A stretch of DNA of 64,000 bases. It comes from Ornithinibacillus californiensis. GTDB taxonomy: Bacteria > Bacillota > Bacilli > Bacillales > Amphibacillaceae. Both the position numbers and the translations under genes were made by a program. The stretch spans positions 44,601 through 108,600 of the forward strand of contig NZ_LDUE01000006.1 of assembly GCF_001038485.1 (NCBI RefSeq), given 5' to 3'. Under the pieces are notes generated by a model, which was not told the origin of the DNA, did no database searches, and worked only from the letters and a program-made list of their open reading frames with translations. Below are positions 41,455 to 49,860 of the stretch, in pieces. Every line of letters starts with the position of its first letter. Position 1 is the first letter of the stretch.

Positions 41455-43032
41455 CTACAACTCTCCTCTATTCAATAATGCCTTTTTCTCCTTTACTATC
41501 TCTTGAAATTCCTTTTCAAGCTCTGGAGTTGAATCGATACTCAACCTACTTAATACATCTGTGAGTTTCGTTTCAAGAACCATTAATTCCTGTTCTAACG
41601 TATCCAAAATCCTAGGTTGGTAATTAATATAAGCCTGGTAACCTCCTCTGAACAGCTTCATTTCCTGATCCTCAATTGCAATAATGTTATCTGCAACTTT
41701 TTCAATGAATCTCCTATCATGTGAGACAAAGAGAATTGTTCCTCTGTACTCCATTAGCAAAGACTCTAACGCTTCAACAGCAATAATATCTAAGAAGTAA
41801 GTTGGTTCATCTAAGATTAATGTATTAATATCACTAAGAAAAATCTTTGCAAAAGCAACCTTTACTCTCTCCCCTCCACTTAATACATTTACCTTTTTGT
41901 AAACATCATCTTGGAAGAAATGTAATCTTGCCAAAACTGTCCGAATTAAAGATACTTCTTGGGAGGAAGAAATAGTAATGTTCTCCAAAATTGACTTTTC
42001 ATTTTCTAGAATATCTAAGTTCTGACTGAAGTAACCTATCTTAACGGATTTTGACACTTCAATGCCACTTTCCCTTGATAGAATCTTCTTTAGAAAAGTA
42101 GTCTTTCCAACGCCATTCCTTCCTATAATAGCGACTTTATCTCCAGCACGAATTTGAAAGGTAGTGTTATTCCATAAGAACCTATTATTAATTTCCCCTT
42201 CCAAATCTTCAATACGGATAATCGCTCTCTTACCCAGCATTTCCTCATTTATAATGTTCATGTTTAAAGGTGGATTTTCTCTAACTTTCTCTACCGTTTC
42301 CAACTTATCAATTCGGGTTTTTATTGCATTAGCTGTTTTTTCCAATTTCTTTTGCTTTTTAGCGAAATATGGTGCACTTCCCATTTGAATAGCGTCTGAA
42401 TCTGTTTTCTTTTTAGGTGATTTGGTAGCTCTTTGCGCTTTCTTCTTTTTAAGTTCTAGTGCGTTCTCTAATTGTCGCTTCTTCGTGACATATTGCATAT
42501 AATCATCTTGTTGCTTTTGTATTTCTAGTTCCTTTTGTTGCTGATAAGCTGAATAATTACCTTGGTAATTTGTAACTTTGCCACTCTCAACTTCCCATAT
42601 TTTGTTGCAAAGGCTGTCTAAAAAAGCTCTATCGTGGGAAACAATAACAACAGCCCCAGTCCATCGTTTTAAATGATTCTCCAATGATTCAATATGTTCT
42701 TTATCTAAGTTAGTAGTAGGCTCATCCGCAAATAGTATTTGCTTTTTTCTTGCTAATACCTCATTGATAAATTGCTGTGTAATCTCTCCCCCACTTTGTG
42801 TTGTATTAATTTGTTTTATTTGTGGCATTAATTCTACGCTAGCCATGGATTGAACCCTACCATCGTAGTCTTTCTGTATTCCGGTCAATATGTGGACTAA
42901 GGATGTTTTACCGCTCCCATTTTTGCCGACTACCCCAATACAGTCACCTTTTGATATTTTTAAATTCTCTACGTTTATAATCTCTTTCCCATCTACCTCA
43001 TAAATGATATCTTGAGCTTCTAATAAAAGCAT
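41455..43032 (-). CDS. ABC-F ATPase, antibiotic-resistance/ribosome-protection type
   Basis: 525-aa ABC-F protein with two nucleotide-binding domains and no TM segment. NBD1: Walker A GKNGSGKTS, signature SGGE, Walker B ILFADEPTTNLD. NBD2: GRNGVGKTT, LSGGERVKVAFAK, LILDEPTYFLD. The inter-domain linker (about 180-260) is helical and very Lys/Gln-rich (KKKKAQRATKSPKKK), like the antibiotic-resistance-domain arm of Vga/Msr/VmlR proteins. Such proteins enter the ribosomal E site and displace lincosamides, streptogramins, pleuromutilins or macrolides. The second NBD has YFLD in place of NHLD, seen in some ARE types. Regulated by a leader attenuator upstream. Actual resistance is unproven. Confidence 0.88.
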   Translation of the reverse strand: MLLLEAQDIIYEVDGKEIINVENLKISKGDCIGVVGKNGSGKTSLVHILTGIQKDYDGRVQSMASVELMPQIKQINTTQSGGEITQQFINEVLARKKQILFADEPTTNLDKEHIESLENHLKRWTGAVVIVSHDRAFLDSLCNKIWEVESGKVTNYQGNYSAYQQQKELEIQKQQDDYMQYVTKKRQLENALELKKKKAQRATKSPKKKTDSDAIQMGSAPYFAKKQKKLEKTANAIKTRIDKLETVEKVRENPPLNMNIINEEMLGKRAIIRIEDLEGEINNRFLWNNTTFQIRAGDKVAIIGRNGVGKTTFLKKILSRESGIEVSKSVKIGYFSQNLDILENEKSILENITISSSQEVSLIRTVLARLHFFQDDVYKKVNVLSGGERVKVAFAKIFLSDINTLILDEPTYFLDIIAVEALESLLMEYRGTILFVSHDRRFIEKVADNIIAIEDQEMKLFRGGYQAYINYQPRILDTLEQELMVLETKLTDVLSRLSIDSTPELEKEFQEIVKEKKALLNRGEL

Positions 43033-43053
43033 GCTTTCACCTCTTTTTTCTCA

Positions 43054-43158
43054 TAAAAAAAAGCCCCTAATCACAATGAATAGGAAGCTGAAACCATGCC
43101 AAATAAACAAATGATATAACCATTTATTGAAATGACCTGCACAGATTTAATCCTATTC
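43054..43158 (-). promoter_or_regulatory. Leader attenuator of ABC-F gene
   Basis: On the minus strand AGCTTCCTA (plus 43081-43089) pairs with TAGGGGCT (43062-43069) with one bulged T, followed by eight T, a terminator 20-odd nt before the ABC-F ribosome binding site. An upstream GAATAGGA (plus 43151-43158) is perfectly complementary to TCCTATTC (43078-43085), which forms the left arm of that terminator, so an antiterminator is possible. Leader-peptide-mediated attenuation is known for related ABC-F genes; the inducing drug is not known here. Confidence 0.75.
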
Positions 43159-43184
43159 TTTATGATTGAATAAATTGCATGCAT
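43071..43184 (-). CDS. Candidate leader ORF in ABC-F attenuator (37 aa)
   Basis: The ATG at 43184 opens a 37-codon frame (MHAIYSIIKNRIKSVQ...) that ends in the loop of the attenuator terminator. A second, overlapping ATG (43180) opens a 6-codon frame MQFIQS ending at 43160, 1 nt before the antiterminator arm. Neither has a well-spaced ribosome binding site (AAGGGG is 14 nt away). Either could be the translated sensor. Low confidence as a gene. Confidence 0.35.
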   Translation of the reverse strand: MHAIYSIIKNRIKSVQVISINGYIICLFGMVSASYSL

Positions 43185-43333
43185 AAAAAAGGGCTTTTCC
43201 CCTTATTTTTCTTAACAATTTTTCAATTCATTGTATAAATAGGATTAATTTAACATCTGCTTGAGGTACACCCTTTCCGTACTTTCTTATATTAACTATA
43301 AAATATTCATGAAATTCTGTCAAACCATAGAAA

Positions 43334-43360
43334 AATAGGTCAGCCCAAGGCTGACCTATT
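43334..43360 (-). terminator. Terminator of chemoreceptor gene
   Basis: Perfect 12-bp stem AATAGGTCAGCC (43334-43345) with GGCTGACCTATT (43349-43360), 3-nt loop. On the minus strand it follows the MCP stop and exits to TTTTTCTATG. Confidence 0.87.
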
Positions 43361-43374
43361 CTTTATGATAAAAA

Positions 43375-45099
43375 TTAAAGTTTGAATTTCCTCACCAGCG
43401 TGTTTAATTCCTCGGCTAATTTCGCTAAGTCTTCTGAGCTATTGGCCATCTCTTCCATCGAACTGCTAGTTGCTTGAGATGATGCAGATGTCTGTTCAAT
43501 ACCTGCTGCTGACTCTTCCGAAATAGCTGCAATTTCTTCAATGGAAATGCTCATTTCTTGAGTAGTGCCAGCAATTTCGATTAGGTTTTGTTTAACCACT
43601 CTAATACTATCTACCATTTCCATTATTGCTTCATTAATGTCTGTAAAGGTTTCTCGAGTATGAATGATTTGGTTTGTTCCTTGTTGTACTTCTTCATACC
43701 CTTCTTCTAATGACTCTGTTACCGCAGTCGTTTCAGCTTGAATCTTCTTCACGATAGTAGTAATATCTGTCACTGACACGGATACCTGCTCGGATAATCT
43801 TCTTACTTCATCTGCAACAACAGCAAACCCTTTACCATGTTCTCCTGCACGTGCTGCTTCAATAGCAGCATTCAATGCTAAGAGATTGGTTTGATCGGCT
43901 ATATCATGAATAACTGATACCAGCTGGCTAATCGCTTTTGAATTCTCATCTAATCCTCGAACTTTTACTACTGCGTCTTTGACAATACCATCAATTCTAT
44001 TCATTTGATCGCCAGAAGCTTGCATCAATTGATTTCCCTGACTTGTTAAGTTTAGTACAGATTCCGACGAATGTTGTATTTGTTCTCCATTTTCATTTGC
44101 CTCTTGAACTCTTGCAGCAAAGTGATGCATCGTATGTGTTAAATTACTAGCCCCATCAGCTTGTTTCTCAGAGCCCGCTGCCAATTCTTGCATCGTTGTT
44201 GCGACTTGTTCAGAGCCAGCTCGAACTTCACCTGCTGACTGCATCAGTTCTTCACTTTGTGCAGTAACTGTGTCTGAAACAGTAGATACTTGCTTAATGA
44301 TATCTTTTAAGTATGTGCTCATCTTACTAGTTGATTCTGCTAACTGTCCAATTTCATCTTTTCCAACATAATCGATTTCCGGTACGGTTAAATCTCCTTC
44401 GGCTATTCGATTACTTACCTGAACAACTTTTTTGAGATTTCGAGAAATAGCTCGACTAATGAAAACGACTAATAACACACCAATAATAATTGATACTGCT
44501 AAAAAAGATAGTTGTGTTATAAAAGTGTCTTTTTGACTTTCGATTGCACTACTAATTGCGGTTTGTCGTTCATTATCCACTGTATCTACAAGCTGATCTA
44601 ATAACGCAACAGATTCTTCCCTAAGCTCATTAGTCTGATTTAAAAATGACTCTGCTACACTTGTATTACCATTTTGAATAGCTGATACAATGTAGTTGGT
44701 AAACATTCGATATAACTCTTGATTATTCTTAGCAACTTGTTGGAATATCTCTTTTTGCTCTTCGGAGTTTAAGTTAACTCGAACTTTACTTGCCAATTCA
44801 TTATACTGTACCTGGTTTTCTTTATACGTATCTATTAAACTTGAATCTTGCACTTGATAATAAGAGACGATATATATACTCATATTACGTGTCAAGGATC
44901 CCATTTCAGAAATATTCATCGCCATATCACTTTTCGTGTTTAGTGCTTCAATGTCTTTACCAATCCCTATAATCGAATTCGACACAAACGCTGATGAACC
45001 AATAAATAGTAAAATGATGATAGCTACAGTTAGGCCATATTTCCAACCAATTCTTATATTTCGGTGTTTTAACTTTCTAAGTCGAATTTTTTTCCCCAT
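43375..45099 (-). CDS. Methyl-accepting chemotaxis protein
   Basis: 574 aa. TM1 (about 21-41), external 4-helix-bundle sensor (about 42-195, four-helix MCP type by its helical, Gln/Asn/Ser-rich make-up), TM2 (about 196-216), HAMP (about 217-270) and a long signalling coiled coil. The hairpin tip [39 protein letters not shown] is split here only for length; it is the universally conserved MCP tip (key residues [20 protein letters not shown]). Basic N-terminus. Ligand unknown. No che genes adjacent. Upstream lies a 306-nt gap before the amidohydrolase. Confidence 0.94.
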   Translation of the reverse strand: MGKKIRLRKLKHRNIRIGWKYGLTVAIIILLFIGSSAFVSNSIIGIGKDIEALNTKSDMAMNISEMGSLTRNMSIYIVSYYQVQDSSLIDTYKENQVQYNELASKVRVNLNSEEQKEIFQQVAKNNQELYRMFTNYIVSAIQNGNTSVAESFLNQTNELREESVALLDQLVDTVDNERQTAISSAIESQKDTFITQLSFLAVSIIIGVLLVVFISRAISRNLKKVVQVSNRIAEGDLTVPEIDYVGKDEIGQLAESTSKMSTYLKDIIKQVSTVSDTVTAQSEELMQSAGEVRAGSEQVATTMQELAAGSEKQADGASNLTHTMHHFAARVQEANENGEQIQHSSESVLNLTSQGNQLMQASGDQMNRIDGIVKDAVVKVRGLDENSKAISQLVSVIHDIADQTNLLALNAAIEAARAGEHGKGFAVVADEVRRLSEQVSVSVTDITTIVKKIQAETTAVTESLEEGYEEVQQGTNQIIHTRETFTDINEAIMEMVDSIRVVKQNLIEIAGTTQEMSISIEEIAAISEESAAGIEQTSASSQATSSSMEEMANSSEDLAKLAEELNTLVRKFKL

Positions 45100-45284
45100 T
45101 TTTATCCCCCAAGTATATCAATCAATTAAAAAACTATTCAAATTTGATTGGTTGAATAGCTTGTTTATGTATTTATCCACTAAGAACATAATAATCGATG
45201 AATCGCCGAATTACAACAAATCTCGATTAAAACAGCATCTTTTTCCACTCAATTTCTAAAGACTTTATGTAAGTTGTTCATTCA

Positions 45285-45313
45285 TTGACTTAGTTTTTGC
45301 TCACTAGTATGAT
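45285..45313 (+). promoter_or_regulatory. SigmaA-type promoter in the 45100-45406 intergenic region
   Basis: TTGACT (45285-45290), 17-nt spacer, TATGAT (45308-45313), about 93 nt upstream of the amidohydrolase start. The rest of the roughly 306-nt divergent gap between MCP and amidohydrolase (45100-45406) shows no further gene or clear structure; an AT-rich stretch near 45150-45190 may hold the MCP promoter. Confidence 0.65.
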
Positions 45314-45406
45314 GTTCTTAATATTTTAGTACTTGATAAGCTGCTTCCATTTCAGACTATATTCTATAGAATACTAGTAATTCCTAATTACGAAGGGGGA
45401 AACATC

Positions 45407-47023
45407 ATGAGAAAAATCTTCATTAACGGAAAGTTTTACACATTTAATCCTAATAAACCACTTGTCCAAGCGGTGGTTGTAGAAAATGGGAGATTTATCG
45501 ATATGGGAGCGCAGAACGACATGCTGATCCATTGGAAAAACAGTAATAGTGAAGTCATAGATTTATGTGGAAATACTGTAACACCGGGGTTAGTAGACAG
45601 TCACCTTCATTTATCACTGATTGCAGATAAATTCATGAATCTTGACTTAACTGGCGTCACCTCAAAAAATGAAATGCTACTAAAGATTCAAACCAAGGCA
45701 GATACTCTAAAACCTAATGAATGGTTATTAGGTAGTGGTTGGGATGAAAATCTCTTTACTGATGGACTTATCCCTACGATAGAAGAGCTTGATTATGTTA
45801 CTCCTCACAATCCGCTTTTCTTAACTAGAATTTGTACCCATGCTGCTCTTGCTAACAGCAAAGCTTTCGAAAGAAGTGGGTATCATTCTTCTATGTCTAT
45901 ACCTGAAGGTGGGAGTGTAGTTTTAGATAAATATTCGAAACAACCAACTGGATTAATTTTAGAATCTGCTCAGGAGATCTTCAAGCAAAGGATCCCCCAA
46001 AAATCTTATGAGGAATTATTACAAGCCATGCGCACCGCCATACAATTCGCACTACAAAAAGGGTTAACTAGTGTTCACACGAATGATCCACTTTTTCTTG
46101 GTGGTTTACAGCAAACATATAACATCTTTGACTCACTATTAAACCAGGAAAAACTTGGACTACGTACAAATTTATTAATTAATCATGACTTTCTGGATGA
46201 TATGAAAGAAGCTGGTATGTACACGGGCTACGGTAATGACACCTTACAAATTGGAGCGGTAAAGATTTTTGTTGATGGAGCGTTCGGACGAAGAACAGCG
46301 CTGCTTTCCGAAGCCTATCATGATGAGCCTACTAATTATGGTGAAGCAATGTTTGATCAAGAAGCACTTACCGATATCGTTAGGAGGGCACGTGAGTTAT
46401 CCATGCCAATTGCCGTGCACACAATTGGAGACAAAGCGTTGGAAAATATCCTAGATGTTCTAGACTTGTTCCCAGCTGTTCCTTATCGTGACCGACTAAT
46501 TCATGCACAGGTTTTACAGAAAGGATTGATTGAGCGATTGGCTAAGCCAAATAGAGTGGTCGATATTCAACCAAGATTTGTCGTTAGTGATTTCCCATGG
46601 GTTATGGAAAGACTCGGTCCAAATCGTATGGAACTCTCCTATGCATGGAAAACGTTAATGAATAATGGGGTAATTTGTACTGGTGGTTCCGATTCCCCTG
46701 TGGAACCAGTCGATCCACTACTAGGTATCCATGCTGCAGTTACTAGAAGAGCACCTGAAGAAACTCATGATGGCTGGAATCCCGATGAAAGATTATCTAT
46801 GGTGGATGCTTTTCGTCTTTTCACTGAACTAACTGCGTATGCAACCAACGAGGAAACAATAAAAGGTACGATGACAAGAGGGAAATTAGCCGATATGACC
46901 GTCCTTTCTACTAATCCTTTTGAAATAAATGAACCTGATGTGCTTTTAGATACAGAGATTGAAATGACTATTATTGGTGGAGACATTAAATTTCAAAAAT
47001 CAAAAACAACTACTTTATTTTAA
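45407..47023 (+). CDS. Amidohydrolase family 3 protein (YtcJ-like)
   Basis: 538-aa metal-dependent amidohydrolase: N-terminal beta domain (KIFINGKFYTFNPN), the metal-binding TPGLVDSHLHLSL, later VDGAFGRRTALLSEAY, PIAVHTIGDKALENILD, RLIHAQVLQ, and GGSDSPVEPVDPLLGIHAAVTRR with the conserved Asp, ending with the composite beta sandwich. Family members act on imides, N-formyl compounds or cyclic amides; substrate cannot be told. Ribosome binding site GAAGGGGG. Monocistronic. Confidence 0.9.
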   Translation: MRKIFINGKFYTFNPNKPLVQAVVVENGRFIDMGAQNDMLIHWKNSNSEVIDLCGNTVTPGLVDSHLHLSLIADKFMNLDLTGVTSKNEMLLKIQTKADTLKPNEWLLGSGWDENLFTDGLIPTIEELDYVTPHNPLFLTRICTHAALANSKAFERSGYHSSMSIPEGGSVVLDKYSKQPTGLILESAQEIFKQRIPQKSYEELLQAMRTAIQFALQKGLTSVHTNDPLFLGGLQQTYNIFDSLLNQEKLGLRTNLLINHDFLDDMKEAGMYTGYGNDTLQIGAVKIFVDGAFGRRTALLSEAYHDEPTNYGEAMFDQEALTDIVRRARELSMPIAVHTIGDKALENILDVLDLFPAVPYRDRLIHAQVLQKGLIERLAKPNRVVDIQPRFVVSDFPWVMERLGPNRMELSYAWKTLMNNGVICTGGSDSPVEPVDPLLGIHAAVTRRAPEETHDGWNPDERLSMVDAFRLFTELTAYATNEETIKGTMTRGKLADMTVLSTNPFEINEPDVLLDTEIEMTIIGGDIKFQKSKTTTLF

Positions 47024-47030
47024 ATATTAA

Positions 47031-47057
47031 TGCCAGTCAAGAATTCCTTGACTGGCA
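47031..47057 (+). terminator. Terminator of amidohydrolase gene
   Basis: Stem TGCCAGTCAAG (47031-47041) with CTTGACTGGCA (47047-47057), followed by CTTTTCTTT. Confidence 0.88.
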
Positions 47058-47070
47058 CTTTTCTTTAGCC

Positions 47071-47427
47071 TTATCTCCACCTTAATGCCACAGTTAATTT
47101 ACAGCAATCTGTATCCTGAACCTTCGAATTAAATTCTAACCGTAATCCATCTGGGTTAAACTGTACGTCCACATCAGAGGTGATACCTATGGATTTAATT
47201 AACCGTTCAACCTCATCCATATTAGATTCCTGTGCAGCAGCCATCACCTGCTTATCAAATTCTTTCGATTCTGCAAACTTATCTAAAACAATACTTGCTT
47301 CTTTCATTAATTTTCTTGTTTCATTAGCAGATTCAAATAAAAATCCTGGATTTACCTCTGGATACTGGCGATAGCTATACGCATATGGATATGGCGGATA
47401 ATAGTACACGGGATAGTAGTAATACAT
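47071..47427 (-). CDS. Tyr/Pro-rich small protein, possible inner spore coat protein (YuzC-like)
   Basis: 118 aa. N-terminal 25 residues are almost only Tyr and Pro (MYYYYPVYYYPPYPYAYSYR), then a helical region (ESANETRKLMKEASIVLDKFAES) and a C-terminal beta-rich part with two adjacent Cys (TDCCKLTVALRW). The composition is common in spore coat or crust proteins, where tyrosines are crosslinked. It reminds me of B. subtilis YuzC, a forespore-expressed protein of similar size; unproven. Ribosome binding site GGGAGGG. Confidence 0.6.
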   Translation of the reverse strand: MYYYYPVYYYPPYPYAYSYRQYPEVNPGFLFESANETRKLMKEASIVLDKFAESKEFDKQVMAAAQESNMDEVERLIKSIGITSDVDVQFNPDGLRLEFNSKVQDTDCCKLTVALRWR

Positions 47428-47591
47428 CTATATTTTCCCTCCCTAGATTTTCCCATACAACACTATATGCAAGCTAAACCTATAAGGTAATTGTCTAGTT
47501 AATTTAATCATGTATAAAATTCCCATTGATAATTAATTAGGAACATCATATAATATTAGAACAAACGTTCCTATTAGGTGGTGAGATATAC

Positions 47592-48842
47592 ATGGATTAT
47601 TCTACTTTTCCACGTCATGATGTGCTATGTATTGATATGCGGTCCTTTTACGCTAGTGTAGAGGCAGTTAAATTAGGGTTGGATCCGATGAAAACCATGC
47701 TAGCAGTTGTCGGGGATCCAAGTAGATCTGGAAGTATTGTCCTCGCTGCGTCGCCTGCTTTAAAAGAAAAGTACGGAATTAGCAATGTTAGCCGTTTTTT
47801 TGAATTGCCGAATGACCCAGCTATTCGTATTGTTCCAGCACACATGGCTGACTATCTTCAGGTTTCCGTTGAAATCACAAGACTCATTAATCAGTACGCC
47901 CCAAAAGAAGCTATCCACCAATATTCGGTTGATGAAGTATGGGTAACCCTGGATGGACTTGAAAAACTTTTCGGCGATCCTTTAAAAATCGCTAAAAAAA
48001 TCAAGCAAGACATTCTCGATCACTTTGGAATTACCTGCTCCATTGGTATTGGTGATAATAAATTTTTAGCAAAGGTTGTCATGGATCTACATGCGAAAAA
48101 GGTTGGTATCGCGGAATGTCGATATGAGGATGTCGAGGAAAAGCTTTGGCCACACCCTGTTGAGAAAATTTGGGGAATTGGCAGTAGGATGAAACGAAAT
48201 CTTAATCGTATGGGAATTGTTACCCTTGGTCAGCTTGCCAGATTTGACTTGGATCATCTTAAGAAAAGGTTTGGTGTGATGGGCGAACAGCTCTATTGGC
48301 ATGCATGGGGAATTGATCTCAGTCCTGTATTCGGGGATTTTGTTAAGCAGGAACAAAAAGGTTTCGGCCACGGTATTGCTCTTTTACGAGACTACACAAA
48401 AGATGAGGTTGCTGTTTGTATCTTAGACCTTTGTGAAGAAGTTTGCCGTAGAGCACGCACAGCAGATAAAACTGGTAAGACCATCCATCTTGGAATTGCC
48501 TATTCAAAGGAAACTGGAGGTGGATTTTCACGCTCTAGATCCATTCCAATTCCTACTAATATTACAATGGATATGTACCATATTTGCATGCAGCTTTTCC
48601 AGGAATTTTATGATGGTCATAGTAATATACGTCATGTTTATGTAACGCTAGATAATCTGTATGATAAAGCAGAAACACAATTAAATTTATTTGAAGATCG
48701 TTCCAAGAAAAATGATATTGGATATGTCATGGATGCCATTCGCGATAAATATGGTACAACCGCCATTCTACGAGCTAGCAGTTTTACCGATGCAGGCGTT
48801 ACGTTAGATCGCAGTAAAAAAATCGGTGGACATTACGCATAA
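47592..48842 (+). CDS. Y-family DNA polymerase (UvrX/YqjW-like)
   Basis: 416-aa translesion polymerase: catalytic metal Asp in LCIDMRSFYASVEA, second catalytic pair in YSVDEVWV, HhH region WGIGSRMKRNLNRMGI, little-finger domain at about 250-360. A C-terminal beta-clamp-binding motif, QLNLF in AETQLNLFEDRSK, is present. The DINB-specific DDFNRS-like wording is absent, and MRSFYASVE plus length point to the UvrX/YqjW (PolY2) branch found in Bacillus chromosomes and phages. No adjacent YqzH/YolD gene. Expected under SOS control, but no clear LexA box was seen. GGTGGTGAG ribosome binding site. Confidence 0.92.
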   Translation: MDYSTFPRHDVLCIDMRSFYASVEAVKLGLDPMKTMLAVVGDPSRSGSIVLAASPALKEKYGISNVSRFFELPNDPAIRIVPAHMADYLQVSVEITRLINQYAPKEAIHQYSVDEVWVTLDGLEKLFGDPLKIAKKIKQDILDHFGITCSIGIGDNKFLAKVVMDLHAKKVGIAECRYEDVEEKLWPHPVEKIWGIGSRMKRNLNRMGIVTLGQLARFDLDHLKKRFGVMGEQLYWHAWGIDLSPVFGDFVKQEQKGFGHGIALLRDYTKDEVAVCILDLCEEVCRRARTADKTGKTIHLGIAYSKETGGGFSRSRSIPIPTNITMDMYHICMQLFQEFYDGHSNIRHVYVTLDNLYDKAETQLNLFEDRSKKNDIGYVMDAIRDKYGTTAILRASSFTDAGVTLDRSKKIGGHYA

Positions 48843-48866
48843 AAGGCGAAACTTTTTCGCCTTTTA
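48842..48866. terminator. Bidirectional terminator
   Basis: Stem AAAAGGCGAAA (48842-48852) with TTTCGCCTTTT (48856-48866). It includes the last bases of the polymerase stop and precedes the convergent pantothenate kinase gene. Confidence 0.87.
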
Positions 48867-48883
48867 GTTATGCTGGCTACACT

Positions 48884-49687
48884 TCATCTACTTAGTAATG
48901 CCCCTATTGCACCTGCATGAGTGCCTTTGTCTAGAAAGATTGGCTCATAGGACATCATGTCTCGAAATCGCATGAAGATATCTTTTAATTCAGGGTTATT
49001 AGTCACCGTACCACCAACAAAAACAATTTGAGAGATTTGTTTTGTCGTAGCAACTTGGTTAGCTAATAAAAGAATAGTTTCTCCTATTAATTGCATCACA
49101 CTAGCAAGGTGATCATTATTTGTAGCACCTTCATTCAAGTGCGCTTTTCCTAAATTAGCAGCAGTCAGATTCCCATGAATAGGAGGTTCCTCAGGAGCAT
49201 AGATGTCCCGAACTAACAAGTCACTGTTCCGTGAATCACCCTCTGAAGCCATTCTAATAAAGGTTTGAAAATCTTTATGTCGGGTAATAAGATAACCTAA
49301 ACCCATTAAGGTACCTCCTCCAATACCACTACCCAAAACACGTTCAAACGAATTGGCAGTAACATGAAAAATAGAAGTCCCCGTTCCAATATTAACGAGA
49401 ATGAATTCCTCATTCACTACTCCATTTTCTTTTAATAAATACTTCGTTCCTGCTGTTACAGCCTGAAACTCATTAAAGAAATGACAGTTATTCTGAGTAA
49501 GACTTTTTAATGAACTTGCTTTTCCTCCAGTAACGAAAAGCTCAGCACTAGGAGACAAGAATGACAACCATTTAACAACTTCATCCAAATGTTGATTAGA
49601 GAAAGTTTTCGTATGTAATTTACCTTGCTCAATATATGCAAGTTTAACCAATGATCCTCCTGCATCAATACCAATATAGTCAACCAT
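48884..49687 (-). CDS. coaW: Type II pantothenate kinase
   Basis: 267-aa actin-fold kinase: phosphate-binding IGIDAGGSLVKLAY at the N-terminus, catalytic region FILVNIGTGTSIFHV, GGGTLMGLGYLI and IVFVGGTVTNNP near the end. Type II PanK (CoaW) phosphorylates pantothenate as the first step of CoA synthesis and resists CoA feedback, as in Staphylococcus. Length is right. Ribosome binding site GGAGGAG. Confidence 0.92.
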   Translation of the reverse strand: MVDYIGIDAGGSLVKLAYIEQGKLHTKTFSNQHLDEVVKWLSFLSPSAELFVTGGKASSLKSLTQNNCHFFNEFQAVTAGTKYLLKENGVVNEEFILVNIGTGTSIFHVTANSFERVLGSGIGGGTLMGLGYLITRHKDFQTFIRMASEGDSRNSDLLVRDIYAPEEPPIHGNLTAANLGKAHLNEGATNNDHLASVMQLIGETILLLANQVATTKQISQIVFVGGTVTNNPELKDIFMRFRDMMSYEPIFLDKGTHAGAIGALLSR

Positions 49688-49734
49688 TATTCTTTCTCCT
49701 CCTCTCCCCTGAACTTTACCTTCAATTTACATGA

Positions 49735-49842
49735 ATGAAAACAAAAAGAAAAGCGAAAAAATTAGAAATCGATCTACTTAAGGAAAGAATAATGGAAATA
49801 GGAATTTATGAGCATATTAACTATATCCAAGAAAGTAACTAA
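49735..49842 (+). CDS. 35-aa ORF resembling the first helix of Spo0E-like proteins (possibly truncated)
   Basis: In the 173-nt gap before the BCCT gene an ATG at 49735 opens 35 codons. The middle, LEIDLLKERIMEIGIYE, resembles the first helix of Spo0E-family proteins, but the frame stops at the linker and the SQELD helix is missing. There is no good ribosome binding site. It may be a decayed gene, a real small protein or chance. Confidence 0.3.
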   Translation: MKTKRKAKKLEIDLLKERIMEIGIYEHINYIQESN

Positions 49843-49860
49843 TTAGGAAGGAATGTCTGC

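Noticed and set aside
43196..43215. Second terminator (AAGGG/CCCTT plus T-run) at the start of the ABC-F leader
   Set aside because: Only a 5-bp stem; could equally be part of the leader's 5' structure. Not called.
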